A DNA stretch of 20,217 nucleotides from a virus. The notes under the pieces are model-generated. The model had not been told where the DNA came from. It was given only the letters and a program-made list of their open reading frames with translations, and made no database searches. Positions 1-7,549 of the stretch are shown here, piece by piece; the stretch's first letter is position 1, and each line of letters begins with the position of its first letter. The stretch lies in IMG/VR virus record IMGVR_UViG_3300028025_005681, positions 1 through 20,217 of that record. One strand, 5' to 3'. The position numbers were made by a program, and so were the translations under genes.

Positions 1-1
1 T

Positions 2-250
2 ATTTTTCATATTAAAAAGAACAAAAGCTTTACCTCATTAAGATTTAACCCCCATTTGTTTTGGTATGGGAAGCCAGCAGATTTTTTTGAAATAAGTGAC
101 AAATACCCAAAACCTATTCCAGTCAATAAACACGACACTGATACTGATGCTTTGATTGATGATTGGCTCAAAGAAACTAAAAAAATATATGTCAATTCAA
201 TGCGTTTGCCAGTCCCTAAAATTTGTAAATCTATGCAGGTAGTGAATTGA
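2..250 (+). CDS. C-terminal end of an unrecognised protein (5' truncated)
   Basis: The frame is open from the first bases of the window to a TGA at 248-250, giving about 82 residues. The only in-frame start-like codon is a TTG at 56 with no Shine-Dalgarno sequence, so the gene most likely begins upstream of the window. The tail is rich in aromatic and charged residues, with a proline-rich stretch (YPKPIPV) followed by an Asp-rich segment (DTDTDALIDDWLKETKK). I do not recognise a family. In comparable phages the genes just before the adaptor region are portal, scaffold and capsid genes, but nothing in this fragment identifies it as one of them. The opposite strand is also open here, but it encodes a hydrophobic sequence from a TTG without a ribosome binding site and looks like a shadow. 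Confidence 0.55.
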   Translation: MFHIKKNKSFTSLRFNPHLFWYGKPADFFEISDKYPKPIPVNKHDTDTDALIDDWLKETKKIYVNSMRLPVPKICKSMQVVN

Positions 251-270
251 CTCCCAAACAAAGGAGAAAA

Positions 271-315
271 ATGAAAATAGTAAGTCTTCTCACGCTGAAG
301 TTGGTCAATTTTTAG
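271..315 (+). CDS. possible 14-residue ORF with a strong ribosome binding site
   Basis: An AAGGAG box at about 261-266 stands 5-6 bases before the ATG at 271. The frame encodes MKIVSLLTLKLVNF and stops at 313-315. A neighbouring frame stays open from about 276 to a TAA near 343 and reads NSKSSHAEVGQFLDNSILTK followed by VKF. One extra A in the AAAA run after the start codon would therefore yield a 25-residue product. It may be a genuine small peptide, a decayed or frameshifted gene, or chance. The good Shine-Dalgarno sequence is the only positive evidence. Confidence 0.25.
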   Translation: MKIVSLLTLKLVNF

Positions 316-376
316 ACAATTCCATACTTACAAAGGTAAAATTCTAAATGAAGCTATTAAAATTTTGAGGTAAGAA

Positions 377-634
377 ATGGAAACTAACCTTGACGTCAAA
401 TTGACACCAAAAGAATTAAACGAAGTACTTAAACAGAGATTTGGCGATGCGCTTAGGGCCGACTTAGAGGCAGCAGAACAGGCATCCGAAAGGTTTCGCA
501 GATTTCTAAGAGAAAGCGTCGGTAAGAAGGTAAAACACAAACCGGCTAAGGCTAAGCCTACTGGCCCAAACCGAAAAGCAAGAAGGGCATTAAAAGCAAA
601 GGAGAAAAATTATGGCAAGCAACAAGCTCCCTGA
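377..634 (+). CDS. small basic protein of unknown function (85 aa)
   Basis: It starts at ATG 377 behind GAGG at 367-370, six bases upstream. The N-terminal two thirds (to about residue 50) is predicted to be helical and charged (LTPKELNEVLKQRFGDALRA). The last 35 residues are dominated by Lys, Arg, Ala and Pro (KHKPAKAKPTGPNRKARRAL), a pattern that fits a disordered nucleic-acid-binding or scaffold-interacting tail. Its 3' end overlaps the next gene by 23 bases, so the two are likely co-translated. I do not recognise a family. A role in head assembly or DNA binding is only a guess from position and charge. Confidence 0.7.
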   Translation: METNLDVKLTPKELNEVLKQRFGDALRADLEAAEQASERFRRFLRESVGKKVKHKPAKAKPTGPNRKARRALKAKEKNYGKQQAP

Positions 635-824
635 ATTCCCCATGGAAGCTATTAAAGTTGTTGACGAATATTTCAATGAACTGATTTTCCATGTGCCACG
701 TCTCACATTGGATGACATTCCTACTGACCATTATTACGCTTTGAGAAATACGGGCTATGGTATTATTGAAATTTTAGAGACACTGGCTGCTAGGAAAAAG
801 ACATTGGCTGCTAGGGAAAAGTAG
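612..824 (+). CDS. small protein of unknown function (70 aa)
   Basis: The ATG at 612 lies inside the end of the preceding gene and is preceded by AAAGGAG at about 598-604, so the start is well supported. The protein (MASNKLPEFPMEAIKVVDEY...) is acidic and probably mostly helical. It ends in two near-identical heptapeptides, LAARKKT and LAAREK. These are encoded by a 21-bp tandem duplication (784-804 and 805-821, one mismatch over the 17 bases that can be compared). It sits directly before the predicted head-tail adaptor. I do not recognise the family. Confidence 0.65.
   Translation: MASNKLPEFPMEAIKVVDEYFNELIFHVPRLTLDDIPTDHYYALRNTGYGIIEILETLAARKKTLAAREK
784..821 (+). repeat. 21-bp tandem duplication in coding sequence
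   Basis: TGGCTGCTAGGAAAAAG at 784-800 recurs as TGGCTGCTAGGGAAAAG at 805-821 with one mismatch and a period of 21 bases. It adds exactly seven codons to the C-terminus of the 70-aa protein, so the frame is kept. It looks like a recent slippage or unequal-exchange event. Confidence 0.75.
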
Positions 825-840
825 AAAGTTGAGGGTGTAT

Positions 841-1512
841 ATGACTCTTGCATCAGCTCTTATTTCACAAGCCCGTCAAAGGGCTGATCAAGTTGGCAGT
901 CAATTTGTAAGTGACAGTGAAGCTTTAGATTATCTTAAACTGGGTTACCAAAACTTTTATGACCTAGTGGTGCAATCGAATAATACATACTACATTAGCC
1001 AGTTTGACGTTACACTTGTCTCTGGTCAGCAGGATTATCCTCTACCTGCTGACTTCTACAAGCTTTTGGGTATGGACTTAATGGCTACAGTGGGTGCTCC
1101 TGTCACTCTAAGACCTTTTCAATGGAATGAGCGCAACAGGTATAAATATGCAGGGCTAACCACCATGGCAGGGCCCGTGTATCGGTATAACTTGCTAGGC
1201 TCTAATGTTCGATTCACACCTATTCCGGGCTCGGGCAGCGTCAGAGTTTACTATACCCCACTTGCAGCTTTGCCCACTGCTGACACGGATAATATAGACA
1301 CCATGGGTTTTGACGAATTTATGATTCTGTCGGTTGCGCTCAAGATGTTAGCGAAGGAAGAGTCGGACACTCAACTGGTTGCAGCGGAGCTAGCAGCCCA
1401 AAGAGAACGGGTGCAAACTATGCTCGCTGACCAAGATGCTAGCTTCCCTAAAGCTGTTATAGATATCGACATGATTAACGACAATTTATACCTGCCAACT
1501 TTTTTACGTTAA
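841..1512 (+). CDS. predicted head-tail adaptor / tail adaptor-like virion protein (223 aa)
   Basis: The N-terminus (ALISQARQRADQVGSQFVSDSEALDYLKLGYQNF) has the helical layout common in podovirus adaptor-type proteins: an Arg/Asp-rich helix, then a 'sd.E.ldYL..gy..f.d' helix. A beta-rich middle follows (SGQQDYPLPADFYKLLGMDL, then VRFTPIPGSGSVRVYYTPL). A long helical C-terminus (residues about 160-200) ends in an aliphatic tail. Proteins with this plan sit between portal and nozzle in short tails; that is remembered family knowledge, not a search result. I prefer ATG 841, with GAGGGTG at 831-837, over the in-frame TTG at 829, whose upstream sequence is weak. Its position just before the fibre and nozzle genes agrees with the assignment. 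Confidence 0.6.
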   Translation: MTLASALISQARQRADQVGSQFVSDSEALDYLKLGYQNFYDLVVQSNNTYYISQFDVTLVSGQQDYPLPADFYKLLGMDLMATVGAPVTLRPFQWNERNRYKYAGLTTMAGPVYRYNLLGSNVRFTPIPGSGSVRVYYTPLAALPTADTDNIDTMGFDEFMILSVALKMLAKEESDTQLVAAELAAQRERVQTMLADQDASFPKAVIDIDMINDNLYLPTFLR

Positions 1513-1669
1513 TTTCACTTATACATTTTAAGTTTTGTTTCATTTAATTTGCTTATTATAGGCATTGTTGTAAATGCTTGTAAACGTTGAGTAATAAAAT
1601 TTCACTTGTGATAACTCCAATTATGTTGCCAGAAAATGGGAGTCTATTCACAAATTCATTTGGTTAGCA
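1513..1669. other. AT-rich intergenic region with short direct repeats
   Basis: This 157-bp gap separates the stop of the adaptor gene from the stop of the minus-strand gene. It contains no convincing ORF. AATTTCACTT occurs at 1511-1520 and again at 1598-1607. TTGTAAATGC (1568-1577) is followed immediately by TTGTAAACG (1578-1586). A loose promoter-like pair, TTGTAA (1568-1573) and TAATAA (1592-1597) with an 18-bp spacer, points along the plus strand, but the match is weak. No GC-rich hairpin followed by a T-run was found, so I do not call a terminator here. Confidence 0.4.
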
Positions 1670-1972
1670 TTAAAACACCAGTAGAGTGACAGTCACGGCA
1701 CTACTTGCATTGAGCTTTAAATATGTTTGTGGAAATTTGTTGGTTGCCTGCTCATCAAAAATCACAGCTCCTGAATTTCTGCCCACAACTACCCATCCTC
1801 TAAGTTTAGTTTGCAATTTATGGGCTATGGAATTGCTACCTGTCACAAGTTTTATGGGCCCAAGTAAACTAAAGCTAAAACACAGCGGACTTATTTTATC
1901 AGCCAGCTCTGCAACACTATCTTGCACCAAGTTTAAATCCTGATCCTTTGACACAATCCGCTTAGGCTTCAC
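1670..1972 (-). CDS. stand-alone fibre-type beta-domain protein (100 aa)
   Basis: This gene runs against all its neighbours. It starts at a GTG (complement of 1970-1972), with AGGAG seven bases upstream (complement of 1980-1984). The product begins with a short polar helix (SKDQDLNLVQDSVAELADKI). It ends with a pattern often seen at the end of phage fibre and minor virion proteins: a Gly-Ser-Asn turn, then IAHKL, then GWVVVGRNSGAVIFD, then YLKLNASSAVTVTLLVF. That 'H.L.R...GW.vv...........l.l..s..v.v.l.vF' pattern makes the minus strand the coding one, even though a plus-strand frame is also open. The product is probably a small virion or fibre-associated protein. It would need its own promoter, presumably in 1973-2034. 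Confidence 0.72.
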   Translation of the reverse strand: MKPKRIVSKDQDLNLVQDSVAELADKISPLCFSFSLLGPIKLVTGSNSIAHKLQTKLRGWVVVGRNSGAVIFDEQATNKFPQTYLKLNASSAVTVTLLVF

Positions 1973-2034
1973 GCACGCACTCCTACTGTTTTTGTTAATC
2001 TATAAGCACATTAACTTTACCAAAAGGCGCATAC
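1973..2034. promoter_or_regulatory. divergent intergenic region, probable promoter location
   Basis: This 62-bp AT-rich spacer separates the start of the minus-strand 100-aa gene from the start of the plus-strand fibre gene. It carries ribosome binding sites in both directions: AGGAG on the minus strand at 1984-1980 and AAAAGG on the plus strand at 2022-2027. At least the minus gene must be transcribed from here or from inside the fibre gene. I could not identify a good -35/-10 pair in either direction. If the phage sigma factor acts here, the motif would not be the standard vegetative one. Confidence 0.35.
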
Positions 2035-3219
2035 ATGACATCCACTCCTAACATGAATTTATTTCAGCCAGCTCCTGGTAGTCTTGGGCCACAGTGGGCA
2101 ACGGACTTAAACACAAACTCTGACACCATTGATTCCCATGACCACTCTGTAGGACGGGGTGTGCCTATCACGCCTAGTGGCATGAACATCAACACAGATT
2201 TTAGTATCCAAAGTTTCTCTTTATTGAATGCCAAAAGTGTAAAGTTTGTGAACCAAACCAGCTCACTTGCAACCAGCGGTGCCTTGGACGTTTATATTAA
2301 AAACGGAGATCTCTTTTATGCCAATGGTGGAACCGATGTCCAAATAACCAATGGAAACAGCGTAGCAGGAACATCAGGAAGTATTTCAGGCTTAGTGAGC
2401 CCTGCAAGCTGTGTGTTTTCAGGCCAGCAGTTCAGCTTTTTTTATGACGCTGGCACCTATGCAGACTTGCGCTGTCGTGACCTGACTTTATCCACTAATG
2501 GGGGTAGCACACTTAAAGTCACCCAATCTGTAAGTGCGACTTACACGTTGACCTTGCCTGAAAGCCCACCTGCAACGTCAACACAACTTGTGACCATGAG
2601 CACAACTGGGACTTTATCAGCCCCTGCAAGCCCAACTCTAGGCACCACGGCTAGTGTGTTGACTTGGCAAGGCACAACAGAATCCGTGAGTCCCACATCA
2701 GGAAGCGTTGTCATTTCTGGCGGTGTGGGCATAGCTAAGACTGTTCGAGTCGGTGGCAGTGTGGTGGCAACTGGAACAAACACATGCTCTGGTCTGACCG
2801 TGACAACTAACGGTGCTCTTATCACAGGCAATGTGGGAATTGATGGAGAAATTTCTGCTACAGAAGATATTTCTACAAACGCTAATTTTATAGCATCGGG
2901 TTATTTGCAAGCAAGTTTAGGAATCATAACCGACAACACAGAAACCTATACTAGGGTTTTAGAAGGAACAATAACAGACCTTTTATTAAATGTTTCTCAT
3001 GGTTTGCCATCAGACTGTCGAGTGATCAGCGCAACAGGTATTGTCGCAACCGTAGATGGTGCAATTGGCGGATATAGTATGGATACATCGAATGGATTGT
3101 ATGGATTCAATGGTCTTATTGTGAATGCAACCACAGTTCGAGGCTATAACGGCAATGACGGGCTAGCTCTTAATAAATTTTATAGAATCACTCTTATTTA
3201 TACAAAAACATCGGGGTGA
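2035..3219 (+). CDS. tail fibre protein (394 aa)
   Basis: The first 70 residues match a widespread phage-fibre attachment segment: a Pro/Gly turn, then GPQWATDLN (residues 18-26), IDSHDHS (32-38), GRGVPI (40-45) and an NIN...NAKSVKF stretch. The middle is Ser/Thr/Gly-rich, beta-repeat-like sequence. It includes SGSVVISGGVGIAKTVRVGG near residues 222-241, a motif typical of trimeric fibre shafts. The C-terminus (about 319-394) begins VSHGLPSDCRVISATG and ends in a beta-rich tip, probably the receptor-binding part. The start is ATG 2035 with AAAAGG seven bases upstream. It lies immediately before the nozzle gene and probably attaches to the tail hub. Bacterial surface binding is inferred. Confidence 0.82.
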   Translation: MTSTPNMNLFQPAPGSLGPQWATDLNTNSDTIDSHDHSVGRGVPITPSGMNINTDFSIQSFSLLNAKSVKFVNQTSSLATSGALDVYIKNGDLFYANGGTDVQITNGNSVAGTSGSISGLVSPASCVFSGQQFSFFYDAGTYADLRCRDLTLSTNGGSTLKVTQSVSATYTLTLPESPPATSTQLVTMSTTGTLSAPASPTLGTTASVLTWQGTTESVSPTSGSVVISGGVGIAKTVRVGGSVVATGTNTCSGLTVTTNGALITGNVGIDGEISATEDISTNANFIASGYLQASLGIITDNTETYTRVLEGTITDLLLNVSHGLPSDCRVISATGIVATVDGAIGGYSMDTSNGLYGFNGLIVNATTVRGYNGNDGLALNKFYRITLIYTKTSG

Positions 3220-3223
3220 TATT

Positions 3224-6200
3224 TTGCCACTACAAAAACAGCTCGTACCTGTTGTGGTTCCACAGGGAATCAACACTAAAATCAACACAACTCTGCTACC
3301 CATGCAACAAGCTGCTCAGCTTGATAACTTCAGACTTGATAAACAGGGTGAGATAAAAAAGCGTTTTGGCTTTGATCCCATTGCTTCACTTCCATCAAAC
3401 TTTAATCCTGAAGCATTAATAGACAACACCTATATAGCCAAAAGTGTTTTTGATTTTAATGGCCGTATGCTTTGCGTTGCCAAATTCCAAGACAACACGA
3501 TCACAGATCCTTTACAGGATCCAGACATTTATAGGCTTTTTGATTATGTGTCCTCTAGCAATACATTTTTAGACAGAGGCATCACAGGCAATTTCACTCA
3601 TGAACTCAAAGAGCTGACAAGCAGTGACACCGAAGAGGTTATGCCAAGCTGGGCAAGAGTAGGAAGTGTGAATGTGTGTGGCTTTATCCGCTACAACTCT
3701 TCTAACACCACCACTGGCCTTATGGGTGGCTTCCTGAACGTTTATGACGCACAGACAAGCCAGCTCATAACAACTTTCAATTTAGGTTCTACTGTAAGGC
3801 GTGTGAAAGTTTGTTATAGAAATCCAAACTCTGTTTATATATTAACCAACGCCGTAGCATCTTCTACACTCATAGCCCGTGTGTTGGACGTATCTCTTTT
3901 GACTCTTAGCTCCAGTGTAAACACGGCAACAAATTTAAGTATCAGTACACCTAACTTTGACTTAAAATTCCATCCACTCACTCAAAAAGCACTGGTCTTT
4001 TACAACACAGGAGCTGCCACAGTTCTGGGCTATCTGACCAGCACAGGTTTATTAGATAGCTCTCCCACTCCTTTAGTCATGAATGCCCTTAATGGCAGTG
4101 GAGCTGTGCATCTTAATACAATAGACAGTCAGCCAGAGTTAGGGCGTATCACTGCTATATGGGCCAGTGACGTTGCCCCAAATTTCATAGTCTCATGGGC
4201 TTACTTGAACTGGAATTGGACGGGGATTCCATCCATTGGAACCCAAAACCACACAGCACTTGTGAGACAAATCACATCAGATAGCGCTTTTGTTTACTGT
4301 GAACTTTCTGCTGCGCTTGTTTCCAACCAACCCATAAACTCTAGGGTTTTGATTTGGCAACCTAGCCTTGGCCCGTGGACACTTTGGGATACCGTGCGCT
4401 CTGTGGGTCTAGCTAGTGAAGCTCTTTTCAGCCAATTCATAGTAGCTCTAGCTCATGAATCCAAATTGCAGCCCACGACATTCCTCTATGATTCTTCGAG
4501 GAAAAGAATTGTCGCAAAAATGGCGCAATCAAAATCTGGGGGCCTTGCTGGAGCAATAGGGGCCACAGGCACCTCTGGCTATACTTTGATACCCTCATGC
4601 CTTCCTTCAATCAATTTGACCCTTTTAAATGATTCATTGTCTTATGAATTGATGTCTATAACCAAGTCAGGAACTATAAGCCAAGGTGGTGAGCTTTTTG
4701 GTACCCGCAATATTGCAAGTTTTAAGTTTACAAAGAGCGTTAGCCCACAAGCCATAAAGTCCAGTTCTCTTTTTCTCGCAGGAAGCCAAGTTGATCAATG
4801 GGACGGGGTAACTCTGGCTGAAGCTGGCTTCTATTTATCACCAGAGAACGTGATATCAGCCACAGACACGGGTGCTACCACAACCGCAGGCGTGTATGGT
4901 TGGGCTGTAACCTATTCGTGGGAAGACGCTTATGGGAAAAAATGGGAGTCCTTTGCAGCTCAAGGCACAATAACACTGACCGCAAGTCAGCAGATTAAAC
5001 TCACCATTCCAACCTTGCGGCTCACATCTAAATCCAATGTGGTTATCAACACCTACCGCACAACTGTCAATGGGACACTGCTGCAACGCTGTGACGCTGG
5101 CAATGCCACTGCTGCGACTATCACTTACACCCCAAGCTCACCACGGTTCAATGATAAGAGCGTGGATTCTATTGATCTGTGGCTCAATATTCCTGTTTCA
5201 GCCAGTGATATTGAAATAGAAACACGGGCAATCCTTTATACAAGCGGTGGGGAACTAGACAATGATCCACCGCCTAGCTGCACACATTTATCTATTTATC
5301 GTGGGCGCATTGTCTTTACAGGCCTAGAAGATAGAAGATATATAGGCTATTCCAAGCTATTCACTCCAGACAGTGCTCCAAACTATAACAACACGTTTAT
5401 TCTGGGCATTCCAGACGATGGGGAACCTGTAGTCGCAAGCCAACAACTTGACGATAAGCTCATAATCTTTAAGCCCACAGGACTTTACGCTTTAGCTGGT
5501 AGTGGGCCTCTAAACACAGGGCTTCAAGATGACTTTGACACACCTGTATTAGTAGCCACCGATGTGGGTTGCATCAGTCCACAGTCTATTGTTCTTTATG
5601 CTAACGGTGTTTTGTTCAAGTCTGGTAAGGGTATCTATGAGCTTAGCCGATCGATGCAGGCCAGCTATATCGGTGCCCCTGTCGAGGCATACAACACATT
5701 GGATGTCACAGGAAGCGTTTTAATAGATAACCGAAATGAAGTTCGGTTCACAACAAACGACAAAACTCTTGTCTATAACTATTTTTTCCAACAGTGGATG
5801 ACTTACAGCTCACTTCCTTCATTGACCTCTAACTTAGTCAATAACACACACACCATTTGCTTAATAGACGGTAGAATAGTGCAGGAAACATCAGACTTTT
5901 TGGACGGTGGCTCTTACATCAAAAGCACCTTAGAGACAGGTTGGCTTGCGTCAAGTCTCCAAGGCTTCCAAAGGGTATATAGGTTTTTATTCCTTGGGCA
6001 AAGCATAACAAATACAAATCTGTCCGTTGCTTTGTCTTATGACTATAATTTGTTTACCAGTGAATCTTTTTTAATCACTTCTCAAAACATGTTCCCCATA
6101 GGCCCACTTGGAGATTCAGGCTTTGGAGTTGGCCTATTCGGTGGCCCTTATAGTGGGGTTGCACAATTTATGGTGCTGCCTAGCGTACAAAAATGTGAAG

Positions 6201-6334
6201 CAATAAAAGTTAAAATAAGTGATAGCCCGCTAGAAACAGGTGAAGGCTTTATACTTTCTGCAATCACTGTCCAACTGGGAGCTAAGACAGGAACACAGAA
6301 ACTCAGCAGCCAATATAGGGCTGCTAAAAACTAA
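3224..6334 (+). CDS. large tail nozzle / DNA-stabilisation-like virion protein (1036 aa)
   Basis: The N-terminus contains QGINTKINTTLLPMQQAAQL (residues about 14-33) and then QGEIKKRFGF, the 'QGi.tK.d...vp...a..leN..f...g.l.kR.Gf' signature of a large podovirus tail protein. The centre is a long beta-rich, Ser/Thr-rich region suggestive of propeller blades. A second signature lies at about residues 744-826: DDKLIIFKPTGLYALAG, DVGCISPQSIVL, GVLFKSGKGIYELSR and YIGAPVEAYN. I place it with tail-tube nozzle or packaged-DNA stabilisation proteins (functional analogues of T7 gp12 or P22 gp10); which of the two it resembles more is not settled. The start is TTG 3224, five codons after the GGGGTG at 3212-3217. 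The next in-frame ATG (about 3302) would delete the N-terminal signature. It is only four bases from the fibre stop codon. Confidence 0.75.
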   Translation: MPLQKQLVPVVVPQGINTKINTTLLPMQQAAQLDNFRLDKQGEIKKRFGFDPIASLPSNFNPEALIDNTYIAKSVFDFNGRMLCVAKFQDNTITDPLQDPDIYRLFDYVSSSNTFLDRGITGNFTHELKELTSSDTEEVMPSWARVGSVNVCGFIRYNSSNTTTGLMGGFLNVYDAQTSQLITTFNLGSTVRRVKVCYRNPNSVYILTNAVASSTLIARVLDVSLLTLSSSVNTATNLSISTPNFDLKFHPLTQKALVFYNTGAATVLGYLTSTGLLDSSPTPLVMNALNGSGAVHLNTIDSQPELGRITAIWASDVAPNFIVSWAYLNWNWTGIPSIGTQNHTALVRQITSDSAFVYCELSAALVSNQPINSRVLIWQPSLGPWTLWDTVRSVGLASEALFSQFIVALAHESKLQPTTFLYDSSRKRIVAKMAQSKSGGLAGAIGATGTSGYTLIPSCLPSINLTLLNDSLSYELMSITKSGTISQGGELFGTRNIASFKFTKSVSPQAIKSSSLFLAGSQVDQWDGVTLAEAGFYLSPENVISATDTGATTTAGVYGWAVTYSWEDAYGKKWESFAAQGTITLTASQQIKLTIPTLRLTSKSNVVINTYRTTVNGTLLQRCDAGNATAATITYTPSSPRFNDKSVDSIDLWLNIPVSASDIEIETRAILYTSGGELDNDPPPSCTHLSIYRGRIVFTGLEDRRYIGYSKLFTPDSAPNYNNTFILGIPDDGEPVVASQQLDDKLIIFKPTGLYALAGSGPLNTGLQDDFDTPVLVATDVGCISPQSIVLYANGVLFKSGKGIYELSRSMQASYIGAPVEAYNTLDVTGSVLIDNRNEVRFTTNDKTLVYNYFFQQWMTYSSLPSLTSNLVNNTHTICLIDGRIVQETSDFLDGGSYIKSTLETGWLASSLQGFQRVYRFLFLGQSITNTNLSVALSYDYNLFTSESFLITSQNMFPIGPLGDSGFGVGLFGGPYSGVAQFMVLPSVQKCEAIKVKISDSPLETGEGFILSAITVQLGAKTGTQKLSSQYRAAKN

Positions 6335-6346
6335 AGGAGACACATT

Positions 6347-7549
6347 ATGGCATTTGATTGGGGTAGTGCAGCCAAGGGCTCAATGTTTGGATTGGGTGGC
6401 ATGATCGCTGGCGGGTTATTTGGAGACAAGATCGCAGGAATGGACCCCACTAATGTAAAGCGCACAACTGTTAGCCCTACTGAAACAAAAAACTCACAAG
6501 CTTTTTTAAACGCAGTGCAACAGCAGGGTAAGCAAGTCAGTGCTCCACAATTAGGAGCTGCACCGCAGGCACAAGCAGCCCAAATAGCTCGACAAAATAT
6601 GATGGGAAGCCAAGCCGGGCAACAACAGCTCTTGAACCGTCTCTTATCTCCACAAGGTCAGCAGCAGGAGCGGCAGCAGGCATTACAAACCAACCGAGCA
6701 TTGGCAGAACAGGGTGCACGGGCACAAATGGCAGCCCTTGCTAGTGGGCGTGGTAATGCCCAAGCTGCCAATCGGCAAGCCATGCAAACCGGTGCCATGA
6801 TGCAGTCCCAAGCTGCACAACAGGGTATGCAACAAGCAGGGCAAAATGAACTCCAGAGACAACAACTCGCTTCACAAATATTAGGACAGCAATATGGAAC
6901 CGAAGCAGGCCTTGCCCAAAGCCAAGCACAGCTTGCACAACAGGCAGCTCTAGCTAACCAACAACTCCAAGGTCAATTTGGACTCACAGCAGCAGACCAG
7001 CAGCTAAGAGCACAACAGCTGAATCAAGCTTCAGAACTTCAGCGTTTAGGTCTGCAAGGCCAAGCCCAAATGGGTATGGATCAAATGAGTAACCAAAATC
7101 TTGGCTTGCAAGCTCAACTTGATTCTCAAAGAGCTGCTGCTCAACGGGAAGCTAAGAGCGGCATACTCAGTGGACTTGGGAGTCTTGCCACAACGGCTAT
7201 GATGTTTAGCGATAAGCGTGTCAAAAAAGACATCAAAGCCACAACAACAAAAGCTAGCCGTGAGCTTGATAAAATGGCAGGCAGTGGCTCAGAGAGCCGC
7301 AAGTTTTTGGATGCTCTTCAAAGCTATGAATACAAATACAAACATGAAGGCAAAGATGCCACACCACAGATGGGCATTATGGCACAAGATTTAGAGAAGA
7401 CACGGCTAGGTAAACAAATGGTGGTCGAAAATGAGCTAGGTGTGAAACAAGTGGACTTTGGTCGGGGTTTTGGAGCCCTTTTGGCAAGCCAAGCAGAACT
7501 TAATAAGCGGATTAAAAAACTTGAAGCCGCTAAAGGGAGGATCGCTTAA
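6347..7549 (+). CDS. Gln/Ala-rich virion protein with C-terminal peptidase S74 self-cleaving chaperone domain (400 aa)
   Basis: It has three parts. Residues 1-30 are Gly-rich and hydrophobic (SMFGLGGMIAGGLFGDKIAG), possibly membrane-active. Residues about 50-270 are extremely rich in Gln and Ala; I count just over 60 glutamines, and the stretch is probably a long helical bundle or coiled coil. From about residue 284 comes MMFSDKRVKKDI, matching the Ser-Asp...Lys motif of peptidase S74 intramolecular chaperones, with S288 and K293 as the expected Ser/Lys dyad. YEYKYK, MGIMAQDLEK and a terminal leucine-rich helix follow, as in that family. S74 domains normally fold a trimeric fibre and then cut themselves off, so their presence on a non-fibre-like protein is notable. 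The start has AAGGAGA at 6334-6340. The stop codon directly abuts the next start (TAAATG). Confidence 0.75.
   Translation: MAFDWGSAAKGSMFGLGGMIAGGLFGDKIAGMDPTNVKRTTVSPTETKNSQAFLNAVQQQGKQVSAPQLGAAPQAQAAQIARQNMMGSQAGQQQLLNRLLSPQGQQQERQQALQTNRALAEQGARAQMAALASGRGNAQAANRQAMQTGAMMQSQAAQQGMQQAGQNELQRQQLASQILGQQYGTEAGLAQSQAQLAQQAALANQQLQGQFGLTAADQQLRAQQLNQASELQRLGLQGQAQMGMDQMSNQNLGLQAQLDSQRAAAQREAKSGILSGLGSLATTAMMFSDKRVKKDIKATTTKASRELDKMAGSGSESRKFLDALQSYEYKYKHEGKDATPQMGIMAQDLEKTRLGKQMVVENELGVKQVDFGRGFGALLASQAELNKRIKKLEAAKGRIA
7208..7549 (+). other. peptidase S74 / intramolecular chaperone domain
   Basis: This domain runs from the putative catalytic Ser288 to the C-terminus at residue 400, about 113 residues, which is within the usual size of such domains. 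In the known family, cleavage occurs just before the Ser. Here that would separate the Gln-rich body (residues 1-287) from the chaperone. The residues expected for catalysis are present; activity is inferred. Confidence 0.65.

Noticed and set aside
7-261. 84-codon minus-strand frame at the left end
   Set aside because: It starts at TTG without a ribosome binding site and encodes a hydrophobic, low-complexity sequence. The plus frame opposite reads as a plausible protein tail.
1686-1943. 85-codon plus-strand frame opposite the 100-aa gene
   Set aside because: The minus strand has a good ribosome binding site and a recognisable fibre-type domain. The plus frame has no such support.
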